64,000 nt of DNA from Pseudomonas borbori (GTDB lineage: Bacteria > Pseudomonadota > Gammaproteobacteria > Pseudomonadales > Pseudomonadaceae): assembly GCF_900115555.1 (NCBI RefSeq), contig NZ_FOWX01000003.1, positions 62,001 through 126,000 on the forward strand. Reading direction: 5' to 3'. The position numbers were made by a program, and so were the translations under genes. Shown piece after piece: positions 46,168 through 54,515 of this stretch. Position 1 is the stretch's first letter. Each line of letters starts with the position of its first letter. The notes beneath the pieces were generated by a model, which made no database searches, was not told where the DNA came from, and saw only the letters and a list, made by a program, of their open reading frames with translations.

Positions 46168-47247
46168 TCAGAGCGCCGCGGCGATCGCCTTGCCGACGTC
46201 CTGGGTCGAACCCTGGCCGCCGAGATCGGGGGTGATCGGGCCTTCGGCGATGATCCGCTCGATGGCCTTGAGGATGCCGTCGTGGGCGGCGCGGTAGCGC
46301 TCATCGCCATTGCCGAGGAAGTCCAGCATCAGCGCGCCGGACCAGATCATCGCGATCGGGTTGGCGATGTTGCGGCCGTAGATGTCCGGGGCCGAACCGT
46401 GCACCGGCTCGAACAGCGAGGGGAAGCGCCGCTCGGGGTCCAGGTTGGCCGACGGCGCGATGCCGATGGTGCCGGCGCAGGCCGGGCCGAGGTCGGAGAG
46501 GATGTCGCCGAACAGGTTGGAGGCCACCACCACATCGAAGCGGTCCGGCTGCAACACGAAGCGCGCGCAGAGGATATCGATGTGCTGTTTGTCCCAGGTG
46601 ATTTCCGGGTACTTCTCGGCCATCGACGCGGTGCGCTCGTCCCAGTAGGGCATGCTGATGGAGATGCCGTTGGACTTGGTCGCCGAGGTCAGGCGCTTGC
46701 GCGGACGGGTCTGGGCCAGGTCGAAGGCGAACTTGAGAATGCGGTCGACGCCGCGGCGGGTGAACACCGCCTCCTGCAGCACCAGCTCGTTCTCGGTGCC
46801 CTCGAACATCTTGCCGCCCACCGAGGAGTATTCGCCCTCGGTGTTCTCGCGGATCACCACGAAGTCGATGTCGCCCGCCTCGCGCCCGGCCAGCGGGCAC
46901 GGCACGCCGGGGAACAGGCGCACCGGGCGGATGTTCACGTACTGGTCGAAGTCGCGGCGGAACTTGAGCAGCGAGCCCCACAGCGAGATGTGATCCGGCA
47001 CCTTGTCCGGCCAGCCCACGGCGCCGAAGTAGATGGCATCGAAGCCTTTCAACTGCTCGAACCAATCGTCGGGCATCATCTGCCCGTGCTCCAGGTAGTA
47101 ATCGCAGTGCGCCCAATCGAGCACTTCGATGCTCAGATCCAGATCCCACTTGCGCGCCGCCTGCTCCAGTACCCGCAGCCCCTCGGGCAGCACTTCCTTG
47201 CCGATGCCGTCGCCGGCGATCGCGGCGATTTTGAATGTCTTGCTCAT
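46168..47247 (-). CDS. Tartrate/D-malate dehydrogenase (isopropylmalate dehydrogenase family)
   Basis: 359 aa, beta-decarboxylating dehydrogenase. It starts KIAAIAGDGIGKEVLPEG and carries the family VVIRENTEGEYSSVGG motif, then the metal-binding NLFGDILSDLGP near residue 250 and EPVHGSAPDIYG. The pattern is that of TtuC/DmlA tartrate or D-malate dehydrogenases rather than LeuB, because of the PVRLFPGVPCPL substrate loop. It would give oxaloglycolate from tartrate or pyruvate and CO2 from malate. ATG 47247 gives MSKTFKI. It lies 33 bp after the semialdehyde dehydrogenase stop and is probably in its operon. Confidence 0.87.
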   Translation of the reverse strand: MSKTFKIAAIAGDGIGKEVLPEGLRVLEQAARKWDLDLSIEVLDWAHCDYYLEHGQMMPDDWFEQLKGFDAIYFGAVGWPDKVPDHISLWGSLLKFRRDFDQYVNIRPVRLFPGVPCPLAGREAGDIDFVVIRENTEGEYSSVGGKMFEGTENELVLQEAVFTRRGVDRILKFAFDLAQTRPRKRLTSATKSNGISISMPYWDERTASMAEKYPEITWDKQHIDILCARFVLQPDRFDVVVASNLFGDILSDLGPACAGTIGIAPSANLDPERRFPSLFEPVHGSAPDIYGRNIANPIAMIWSGALMLDFLGNGDERYRAAHDGILKAIERIIAEGPITPDLGGQGSTQDVGKAIAAAL

Positions 47248-47280
47248 GTCGTCACCTTGTCGAATTCGCGTCAATCAGGC

Positions 47281-48738
47281 CTACAGCCCACCGATATGGA
47301 AGGCTTTGACTTCCAGATACTCGTCCAGGCCGTACTTGGAGCCTTCACGGCCCAGGCCGGACTGCTTGACGCCGCCAAACGGTGCCACCTCCATGGAGAT
47401 GAGCCCGGTATTGAGGCCGACCATGCCGAACTCCAGGGCCTCGCCGAAGCGCCACGAGCGGCGTAGATCCTGGGTGAAGAAGTACGCGGCCAAGCCATAG
47501 GGCGTGGCATTGGCCAAGGCCAGCGCTTCAGCCTCGTCGGTAAAGCGCATCAGCGGTGCCACTGGGCCAAAGGTTTCTTCGTTGGCCAGCAACATGCCGG
47601 CATGGGCCTCGCCGAGCACGGTCGGCTCGACGAACTGGTCGTCGCCCGCGGGAATACCACCGCAGAGCAAACGGCCGCCTTTACTCAGGGCATCGTCGAT
47701 ATGCTTGGCGACCTTGCTCACCGCCGCCGCGTTGATCAGCGGGCCGGTGGTCACGCCCTGCTCCAGGCCGTTGCCGACCTTGAGCTTGCCGACCTCCTCC
47801 ACCAGACGTTGGGCGAAGCGCTCGTAGATGCCCTCCTGCACCAGGATCCGGTTGGCGCAGACGCAGGTCTGTCCGGCATTGCGGAACTTGCTCTGCATGA
47901 CCCCGGCCACCGCCTGTTCCAGGTCGGCGTCGTCGAATACGATGAAGGGCGCGTTGCCGCCCAATTCGAGGCTGAGGCGCTTGATCTGATCGGCGCTCTG
48001 GCGCATCAGCAAGCTGCCCACTGCGGTCGAGCCGGTGAAGGAAATCTTGCGCACCGTCGGGTTGCCGGTCAGCTCTTCGCCGATACCCACCGGCATGCCG
48101 GTGACCACGTTGAACACCCCGGCAGGAATGCCGACCCGCTCGGCCAGCACCGCCAGCGCCAGCGCCGACAGCGGGGTCAGGTCCGAGGGCTTGACGATCA
48201 CCGGGCAGCCGGCCGCCAGGGCCGGCGCGCACTTGCGGGTGATCATCGCGTTAGGGAAGTTCCACGGGGTGATAGCGGCGCAAACTCCGACCGGCTGCTT
48301 CAGGGTCAGCAGGCGGCGGTCGCCACTGGGCGCCGGAATGGTCTCGCCGTAAATCCGGCGGGCCTCCTCGGCGAACCATTTGACGAAGCTGGCCCCGTAG
48401 CGAATCTCGCCCTGGGCTTCATGGAGCGGCTTGCCCTGCTCGCAGGTCATGATCAAGGCCAAATCGTCGAGGTTATCGAGCATGGCCTGATACCAACGCT
48501 CCAGCAGCGCCGCGCGTTCGGCGGCCGGGCGCGCCCGCCAGGCCGGCCAGGCGCGTTCGGCGGCCTCGATGGCGCGACGGGTTTCGCCGCCTTGCAGAGC
48601 CGGCACCCGCGCCAGGCATTCGCCGTTGGCCGGGTTGATGACATCCAGGGTGGCTGCGTTATCGGCAGCGATCCACTGCCCGTCGATATAAGCGAGTTCT
48701 GCCAGCAGGCTGGGGTCTTTCAGACGATTCTTGAGCAT
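47281..48738 (-). CDS. gabD: NAD(P)-dependent succinate-semialdehyde dehydrogenase
   Basis: 485 aa, full-length aldehyde dehydrogenase. It oxidises succinate semialdehyde (or glutarate semialdehyde) to the acid. The N-terminal PWNFPNAMITRKCAPALAAG cofactor loop, the general base Glu in LSLELGGNAPFIVF and the catalytic Cys in NAGQTCVCANRI are all present. GabD-like residues are strong, but gabT is not adjacent; a GabT-like aminotransferase lies 8 kb away. It is upstream of the tartrate-type dehydrogenase on the same strand. Confidence 0.9.
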   Translation of the reverse strand: MLKNRLKDPSLLAELAYIDGQWIAADNAATLDVINPANGECLARVPALQGGETRRAIEAAERAWPAWRARPAAERAALLERWYQAMLDNLDDLALIMTCEQGKPLHEAQGEIRYGASFVKWFAEEARRIYGETIPAPSGDRRLLTLKQPVGVCAAITPWNFPNAMITRKCAPALAAGCPVIVKPSDLTPLSALALAVLAERVGIPAGVFNVVTGMPVGIGEELTGNPTVRKISFTGSTAVGSLLMRQSADQIKRLSLELGGNAPFIVFDDADLEQAVAGVMQSKFRNAGQTCVCANRILVQEGIYERFAQRLVEEVGKLKVGNGLEQGVTTGPLINAAAVSKVAKHIDDALSKGGRLLCGGIPAGDDQFVEPTVLGEAHAGMLLANEETFGPVAPLMRFTDEAEALALANATPYGLAAYFFTQDLRRSWRFGEALEFGMVGLNTGLISMEVAPFGGVKQSGLGREGSKYGLDEYLEVKAFHIGGL

Positions 48739-48936
48739 GATCGAGTCCTGTTCCGAGACAGCTTCCAGTTTATTCAGCGGCTACAGACGAGGATGCTGAA
48801 AGCGCTCGCCCAGCAGCGTTGGATTGCTGAATATCGGCCGGCGACGGCAGGCTCTACTGGGTGTGCGGGTTGCGTGGCGGGCGCGCGGCTGCGGGAGGGG
48901 CTGCGGGTGTCGCGGCACGAATAAAATGTCGCTTCT

Positions 48937-49004
48937 GTGGGAGGGGCTTTAGCCGCGACTCTTTCAGTACCTTCAAGGTCAATCGCGGCTAAAGTCCCTC
49001 CCAC
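48937..49004. repeat. REP-like inverted repeat (GTGGGAGGGGCTTTAGCCGCGA type)
   Basis: Left arm GTGGGAGGGGCTTTAGCCGCGA (48937-48958) and right arm TCGCGGCTAAAGTCCCTCCCAC (48983-49004) are complementary at 21 of 22 positions. This class is common in Pseudomonas. It lies just after the chemoreceptor stop and may protect or end that mRNA. Confidence 0.8.
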
Positions 49005-49018
49005 GCATGCCTGGTATG

Positions 49019-51058
49019 TCAGACGTTGAAGTGTTTGATCATCCCGCTCAGCTCGCTGGCCAGGCCGGCGAGTTCCAGGCTGGAGGTGCGGGTCTGGTAG
49101 GCCCCGGCCGTGGTCTGCAGGGAAACATCGCGGATATTGAGCAAGTTACTGTCCACCTCGCGGGCCACGTAGGATTGCTCTTCGGTGGCGCTGGCGATGC
49201 TCAGGTTGCGTTCGTTGATCTGGCCGATCGCCTCGACGATGGCAGTCAAGGCAGTGCCCGCGGCGCGCGCGAGTTCCAGGGTGTCCCGGGTTTTCTCATT
49301 GCTGCTTTGCATGGCGCGCAGAGCGCCCTGGCTGCCCTGCTGCACCGAGCCGATGATGGTCTCGATTTGCTTGGTCGATTCCTGGGTTCTTTGCGCCAAG
49401 GCTCGCACCTCGTCCGCTACCACGGCGAAGCCACGCCCGCTTTCGCCCGCGCGGGCGGCCTCGATCGCCGCGTTCAAGGCCAATAGATTGGTCTGCTCGG
49501 CGATGCCGCGGATCACATCCAGCACCGAGCCGATACCGCCTATCTGGCACGCCAGGGCTTGCAGGGCGTCGGCGGTATGCACCATGTCGCCGGTCAGCGA
49601 CTCGATGGCGCCAACCGTGCGGGTGACGCTGCCCTGGCCCTGACGGGCGCAGCGGTCGGCAGCCTGGGACACCTCCGAGGCCGAGGCGGCATTGCGCGCC
49701 ACCTCTTCGATCGCAGTGGTCAGTTCGGTGACCGCGGTCACCGCCTGATCGAGCTCCCCGCTCTGCCGCTGCAGCCCGCGGCTGGTGTCCTCGGTCACCG
49801 TGCTCAAGGCCGCGGAAGTCGAGTTGAGCTGCTCGGCGGAATTCACCACCTGGGTGACGGTGCCGCGCAGGTCCGTTTGCATGCGCTGCAATGCCTGCAG
49901 CAGACGTGCCGCTTCATCCATGCCGGCAGTATCGAGGGTCTGGGTCAGGTCGCCCTTGGCGATCCGCTCGGCCGCGGCCATGGCCATGGACAACTGTTGC
50001 AGCAAGCGCAGGACGATCAACGCCGCCAGCGTGCCGCCGACCAGCAGCAGCGCCAGCAGGCCGGCGGACATCAGCAGCAGATGCTGCCGGTGGCGGTCAC
50101 GCCGCTCGCTCAGCCTCTGCTCGAGCAGCGCCAATGCGGAGTCGCCAAGCGCGTGCATGGCATCGATCGGCCGATCATAAGCGGCCAGGTAGTCCGCGAC
50201 CGGGTAGGTCACCTTCAAGCCGCCACCACCAGCGGAAAAATCCATCTCGGTGACCGAGATCAGTTGCTGATCGGTCAATACCAGAGCCAGTCGGCTCTGC
50301 TCGCGCAGCGCCGCCAGCGGTTGCTCCAGCAGGGCGGCGCTCGCCGGATCGGCGGCAGCGGCCTTGGCGAAGGCCCGGCCCATCCTGTCGGAGCTGGCCA
50401 GCGCCTGGGCGGTCAGCCCCATCAAGGCACCCTGTTGCTCCGGCAGAATACGTCCCTGCACCAGATACAGGGCACCGAAGCCGCGCAATTGGCCGAACAG
50501 CTCGGCGGTTTGCGGCAGCTCGATCAGCGCCGCGTTCATCAGCGAATAGGTTTCCAGAAGCGGATCCAGGGACAGCTCGGAATGATCGAGCAAGGCATCC
50601 TCGATCAGCAGGCTGGAGGCGATCAGTTGCGTATGCCGTTGCAGGCTCGGCCTGGCCTTGATGTTGCCCTGGCCGATCTCTTCGGACAGTGCCTGCCATT
50701 GCTCGCGCACCTGCTGCCAGTCGCTCAATAGATCCGCTTCGACCTCGGCCGCGCGTAGTATCTGCTCGCTCGCCTCGAAGGCACGCTGCAACTCGGCCTG
50801 CTTGGCCAGGCGGGCCTGCTGCAGGCTGCTGTCACCGCCGAGGATGGTGGTGGCCAGACCGCGATGCTGCTGGGTCAGCGCGACCAGGTGCAACAGCGCC
50901 TGCACCGGCGCAATACCCCGCAACTCACGCTCGGCCTGACGTCCGCTATTCAGCGCACCCAGCACGTAGAGGATGGTCGGCACGACGATCAGGGCCAGGA
51001 CCAATGCACCGAGCAAGACGAACTTGCCGGAGAAGGAAAGACGTTCGAGGGCTTTCAT
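49019..51058 (-). CDS. Methyl-accepting chemotaxis protein with NIT-like sensor
   Basis: 679 aa. TM1 at about 12-34 and TM2 at about 325-347 flank a large all-helical periplasmic sensor (about 45-310) of the nitrate/nitrite-sensing NIT type, with [13 protein letters not shown] near 62. HAMP follows ([12 protein letters not shown]), then a signalling domain whose tip is [22 protein letters not shown] and [12 protein letters not shown]. There is no C-terminal CheR/CheB pentapeptide. The ligand is uncertain; NIT domains suggest nitrate but also occur with other ligands. Monocistronic. Confidence 0.9.
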   Translation of the reverse strand: MKALERLSFSGKFVLLGALVLALIVVPTILYVLGALNSGRQAERELRGIAPVQALLHLVALTQQHRGLATTILGGDSSLQQARLAKQAELQRAFEASEQILRAAEVEADLLSDWQQVREQWQALSEEIGQGNIKARPSLQRHTQLIASSLLIEDALLDHSELSLDPLLETYSLMNAALIELPQTAELFGQLRGFGALYLVQGRILPEQQGALMGLTAQALASSDRMGRAFAKAAAADPASAALLEQPLAALREQSRLALVLTDQQLISVTEMDFSAGGGGLKVTYPVADYLAAYDRPIDAMHALGDSALALLEQRLSERRDRHRQHLLLMSAGLLALLLVGGTLAALIVLRLLQQLSMAMAAAERIAKGDLTQTLDTAGMDEAARLLQALQRMQTDLRGTVTQVVNSAEQLNSTSAALSTVTEDTSRGLQRQSGELDQAVTAVTELTTAIEEVARNAASASEVSQAADRCARQGQGSVTRTVGAIESLTGDMVHTADALQALACQIGGIGSVLDVIRGIAEQTNLLALNAAIEAARAGESGRGFAVVADEVRALAQRTQESTKQIETIIGSVQQGSQGALRAMQSSNEKTRDTLELARAAGTALTAIVEAIGQINERNLSIASATEEQSYVAREVDSNLLNIRDVSLQTTAGAYQTRTSSLELAGLASELSGMIKHFNV

Positions 51059-51154
51059 GGAAGGACTCCCAGCGTGTTGTCAGGACGCGCGAGGCGGCTC
51101 GGCAGTCCCGCTTTTATGATTATTTTTTTTCTATGTGCCAATTACGTGTTGCGT

Positions 51155-51245
51155 GCTGCGATGCCCTGTAGGAGGCGCGCCCCGCGGCGATTGCAGCCCG
51201 CAGAGCTGCCTATTTATCGATTCATGGGTACAGCGAAAAGCTCGC
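51155..51245. repeat. 90-bp dispersed repeat, copy B
   Basis: Same start GCTGCGATGCC, middle GAGGCGCGCCCCGCGGCGA and end TACAGCGAAAAGCTCGC as copy A at 40326-40415, with scattered differences (for example CCCGCTCAGCGG against CTATTTATCGA). It lies between the chemoreceptor and argE genes. Confidence 0.75.
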
Positions 51246-51326
51246 CCCGAGGTCACGGAACGCCGCCCGGATGAGCATGCGTGACGGCCCTCCCTTGTGC
51301 GCGAGAGCCTGACGAGAAATCTGGCG

Positions 51327-52484
51327 CTACAGCTTCAACGAACCCAGCAACCCCTCGAGAAAGCGCTCGCCGGCGTCCATCTGGCTGACTTCGATGAATT
51401 CGTCGGGCTTGTGCGCCTGTTCGATGGAGCCCGGCCCGCAGACCACCACCGGTACATTCAGGCGCTGGCTGAACAAGCCACCCTCGGTGCCGAAGGACAC
51501 CTTCGCGCTGCCGGTATCCGCCGGGGCGAAGTTCTTCAACAAACGCACCGCTTCCACGCTGGGATGGGTATCGAGGCCGGGGTAGACGTTGAGGGTCTCG
51601 ATCTCGATGTCGGCGACGCTGGACAAGCGCTTGGCCTCGCGCACTATCGTCTCGGCCTGTTCGCGCATCTGATCGAGAAACTGATCGAGGTCATCGGCCG
51701 GCAGATTGCGCACTTCAAAATCCAGGCTGCACAGGTTCGGCACTATATTCAGCGCCTTGCCGCCGACGATTTGCCCGACATGCACGGTGCTATAGGGCAC
51801 GTCGTAGTCCGCATCCTGCGCGCCCTGCTCCTGCAAACGCTGCTGGCTCTGGCGCAGTGCGGCGATAAAGTCGCAGGCCACGTGAATGGCGTTGACCGAG
51901 CGCGGCGCCAGGGACGAGTGCGCTTCCTGGCCCCGGCAGAAGGCGCGGTAGGAACCCTTGCCCTTGTGGCCGAGGACGAACTGCATCTCGGTCGGTTCGC
52001 CGACGATACACAGGAACGGGCGCAACGGCGCCAGGTGCAACACATCGAGCAGGCGGCGCACACCGACGCAGCCGATTTCCTCGTCATGCGACAGCGCCAG
52101 CTGCAACGGCCGGCTCAACGAGGCATCGGCGGCCTCGAGCATGGCGTCGATGGCCAGGGCGATAAAACCCTTCATGTCGCAGCTGCCGCGGCCGTAGATG
52201 CGCCCATCCTTCAGCGTCGCCTGGAACGCCGGCACGCTCCAGGCCTGGCCGGCGGCGGGTACCACGTCGGTGTGCCCGGACAGCAGAATCCCCGGCACAT
52301 CGCGCGGGCCGGTGCTGGCGAACAGATTGGCCTTGCGCCCGCTCTCGTCCTTGACGATCAAGGACTCGATGCCCTTGCTCAGCAGCAGCTCGCGCACATA
52401 TTCGATCAACGCCAGGTTCGACTCCGACGAAACGGTGTCGAAGGCGATCAGCCGTTTGAAAATTTCCAGGACACGGGGTTTCAT
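51327..52484 (-). CDS. argE: Acetylornithine deacetylase-type amidohydrolase
   Basis: 385 aa, M20 zinc peptidase family. It has LLSGHTDVVPAAGQ, YGRGSCDMKGFIAL and LALSHDEEIGCVGVRRL, giving the His, Asp and Glu metal and base residues. The dimerisation lid lies at about 180-290 and the late His motif is GTEGGLF. It resembles ArgE and removes an acyl group from an N-acyl amino acid. In this setting the substrate may be an N-substituted amino acid from the neighbouring importer rather than acetylornithine. The start overlaps the end of the broken oxidase gene by 4 bp, so it is in the same transcript. Confidence 0.87.
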   Translation of the reverse strand: MKPRVLEIFKRLIAFDTVSSESNLALIEYVRELLLSKGIESLIVKDESGRKANLFASTGPRDVPGILLSGHTDVVPAAGQAWSVPAFQATLKDGRIYGRGSCDMKGFIALAIDAMLEAADASLSRPLQLALSHDEEIGCVGVRRLLDVLHLAPLRPFLCIVGEPTEMQFVLGHKGKGSYRAFCRGQEAHSSLAPRSVNAIHVACDFIAALRQSQQRLQEQGAQDADYDVPYSTVHVGQIVGGKALNIVPNLCSLDFEVRNLPADDLDQFLDQMREQAETIVREAKRLSSVADIEIETLNVYPGLDTHPSVEAVRLLKNFAPADTGSAKVSFGTEGGLFSQRLNVPVVVCGPGSIEQAHKPDEFIEVSQMDAGERFLEGLLGSLKL

Positions 52485-52804
52485 GAGGCCTTGCTCCGCT
52501 GCAGGGATGAAGTGGCGAACCGGCGGATATGAAAGGGTTCGATGGCGGTGCTGGTGCTACCGCTGCTGATCAACTCGGCCATCACGCCCCCTACCCCTGG
52601 GCCGAGCTGGAAACCATGGCCGCTGAAACCGAAGGCGTAATACAGGCGATCGATCGTGCCGCTGGGCTCCATGATTGGCAGGGAATCCGGCAGGTAGCTC
52701 TCGATACCGCTCCAGGTGCGGATGATGTTCAGGTTGGCCATCTGTGGCGCCGCGCCCATCAGGCCGCCGCCGACGATCAGTACATCGCTCTGGGCAACGC
52801 TCAC
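52481..52804 (-). pseudogene. Internally deleted FAD oxidoreductase (HcnC/OoxB-like)
   Basis: 107 codons. The frame begins MSVAQSDVLIVGGGLMGAA, the FAD-binding Rossmann start of a DAO-type oxidase. After about residue 19 it switches to PQMANLNIIRTWSGIESYLPDSLPIM and GFSGHGFQLGPGVGGVMAEL, the C-terminal substrate and FAD-binding part. About 250-300 residues between are missing, an in-frame deletion near 52747. It cannot bind FAD properly. The gene stays in frame and couples into its neighbours by 4-bp overlaps on both sides, so the deletion looks recent. Confidence 0.85.
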
Positions 52805-54225
52805 GGTGCCATCTCCTCGGCCTGTTTGAGTTCCTCGGTCAACATCGACAGCGGCTTGACCGGCGCCTGGCCGCGTTGGCGGCCGACCCGTTCGACAGCG
52901 ACGCCGGCTGCCGCGGCTATCACCTCGGCGCCGGCCTGGGAGCAGTAGCGGCCCTGGCAGCGGCCCGTGCCGACCCGGCTGAAGGCCTTGGCGCGATTGA
53001 CCTCGCAGGCGCCCTTCACGTGGACCATGGCGCGCAACTCACCGGCCGTAATCATTTCGCAGCGGCAGACGATCGCCGCGTCCGGCAAGGTCCTGGCCTG
53101 CGCCGCCGGCCAGGGAAAGGCCTGGTACAGGCCGCGACTGAACTCATCCATCACCGTCAGGACGCGACGCTGCAAGGCGAGCGCTTCGCCGTGCACCGGC
53201 TGTTGCAGATCCTGTAACAGGGCCAGCGCAACCAGGCGTCCGGAGTGCTCCGCGGCATCGGCGCCGCGGATTCGTGCACCATCGCCGGCGGCATACACGC
53301 CACTGACCGAAGTGCGCCCTTCTTCATCGGTATCCAGCACCCACTGCTGCGATACCTCTTGGAAGCGCATACGGCAACCGGCCAAGTCGGCCAGCTGGGT
53401 TTCCGGACGCAGGTGATAGCCCATCGCGACCGCATCGCAGTCGAACTCCAGGCTGTCGCCGTGGCTGGTGCGCACCCGCACCGCGCTGACGCCGCTGGTC
53501 GCGTCGCCCAGCACCTGCAGGGGTTCGACCCCCAGGTGCAGCGGGATTCGCGCCAGGTGGAGCTGCGCCAACAGTTTCATCCCGGTGAACAGCAGTCCGG
53601 GACGCGCGAGCAACTTCGGCAGGGCCGCGATGCGCTTGCGCAACGGCGAAGTATCCAGCACCGCGGCCACAGTAGCGCCGGCTTTGAGGTACTGGCTGGC
53701 GACCAGGTACAGCAGCGGCCCGCTGCCGAGGAACACCACCTGGCGGCCGATCGACACCGTCTGCGCCTTCAGCGCTATCTGCGCCCCGCCCAGGCTATAG
53801 GTGCCGGCCAGTTGCCAACCCTCGATCGGCATCAGCCGATCGGTGGCGCCGGTGCAGAGAATCAGCGCATCGTAAGCAACGCTCGTATGCTTGCCCTGGC
53901 TGACGCAGCACAGCTGGCCCGGCCTCAGGTTCCACACCAGGGTATCGGGGCGGTAATCGATCTGCTCGCGCAGGCGGTCGAAGCTCTGGTGCAGCGCCCT
54001 GGCCTTGTCCGCCTCGCTACCGTACAGGGTGGCGTAGTCGCGGCTGAAACCCTCGGGCTGGCGGCGATAGATCTGGCCGCCATCGCGGCGGTTCTCATCC
54101 AGCACAATCGGCCTGATTCCCGCCGCCACCAGGGTTTCGGCGCAGCGGGTGCCGGCTGGGCCAGCACCGACTATCACCACCCGGACGCCGTCTTTCGGCA
54201 GATTTTTCAGCCGCGTAAGGGCCAT
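52801..54225 (-). CDS. FAD/NAD(P)-binding oxidoreductase subunit with BFD-like [2Fe-2S] (HcnB/OoxA-like)
   Basis: 474 aa. An FAD site (VVIVGAGPAGTRCAETL) and a second Rossmann (VVFLGSGPLLYLVASQYL) are followed by a C-terminal BFD-like ferredoxin domain with CRCEMITAGEL and GTGRCQGRYC cysteines. It matches the beta subunit of the HcnABC cyanide synthase, opine oxidase and D-hydroxyproline dehydrogenase group, which pass electrons from an amino-acid oxidase to the membrane. Its partner alpha subunit is broken here. ATG 54225 overlaps the ferredoxin-subunit gene upstream and the broken oxidase downstream. Confidence 0.87.
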   Translation of the reverse strand: MALTRLKNLPKDGVRVVIVGAGPAGTRCAETLVAAGIRPIVLDENRRDGGQIYRRQPEGFSRDYATLYGSEADKARALHQSFDRLREQIDYRPDTLVWNLRPGQLCCVSQGKHTSVAYDALILCTGATDRLMPIEGWQLAGTYSLGGAQIALKAQTVSIGRQVVFLGSGPLLYLVASQYLKAGATVAAVLDTSPLRKRIAALPKLLARPGLLFTGMKLLAQLHLARIPLHLGVEPLQVLGDATSGVSAVRVRTSHGDSLEFDCDAVAMGYHLRPETQLADLAGCRMRFQEVSQQWVLDTDEEGRTSVSGVYAAGDGARIRGADAAEHSGRLVALALLQDLQQPVHGEALALQRRVLTVMDEFSRGLYQAFPWPAAQARTLPDAAIVCRCEMITAGELRAMVHVKGACEVNRAKAFSRVGTGRCQGRYCSQAGAEVIAAAAGVAVERVGRQRGQAPVKPLSMLTEELKQAEEMAP

Positions 54226-54515
54226 ATCGCCTCCGCTTGCCTGGTGACGATATCCAGTCCCTCGCGGACTTCGTTGGAGCAAGCGCGCAGACGCTCGCCG
54301 CTACGGGTCCAGACCCAGCAGTCCTGGCAGGCACCCATCAGGCAGAAGCCGGCGCGTCGGCCCGGATCGAATTCCGACTGACGCAGGGCCGACACCTGGG
54401 TCAATAACGCAACCATCAGAGTGTCGCCCTGCAATGCCTCGATGGGCTCACCATCGACCAGCAGCCTGACGCTTGGCCGCTCACCCTCGGCCAAACGTAC
54501 GAAGCGTCCACTCAC
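54207..54515 (-). CDS. [2Fe-2S] subunit (HcnA/opine-oxidase-like)
   Basis: 102 aa, close to the 104 aa recalled for HcnA. The ferredoxin cysteines are CLMGACQDCWVW with a fourth Cys in RLRACSNEV. It is the small iron-sulfur subunit of the same heterotrimeric dehydrogenase group. The start is GTG 54515, overlapping the ATPase stop (GTGA); the longer frame to 54590 lies inside the ATPase gene and is rejected. Its 3' end overlaps the next gene by 19 bp. Confidence 0.85.
   Translation of the reverse strand: MSGRFVRLAEGERPSVRLLVDGEPIEALQGDTLMVALLTQVSALRQSEFDPGRRAGFCLMGACQDCWVWTRSGERLRACSNEVREGLDIVTRQAEAIWPLRG

Noticed and set aside
47281-48738. GABA-shunt operon with the aminotransferase at 37773
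   Set aside because: They are 8 kb apart in different transcripts with receptors between, so no operon can be claimed.
54207-54515. True hydrogen cyanide synthase (hcnABC)
   Set aside because: Subunit sizes fit, but the third subunit is broken and the context is a peptide-type importer, so opine- or amino-acid-dehydrogenase relatives are more likely.
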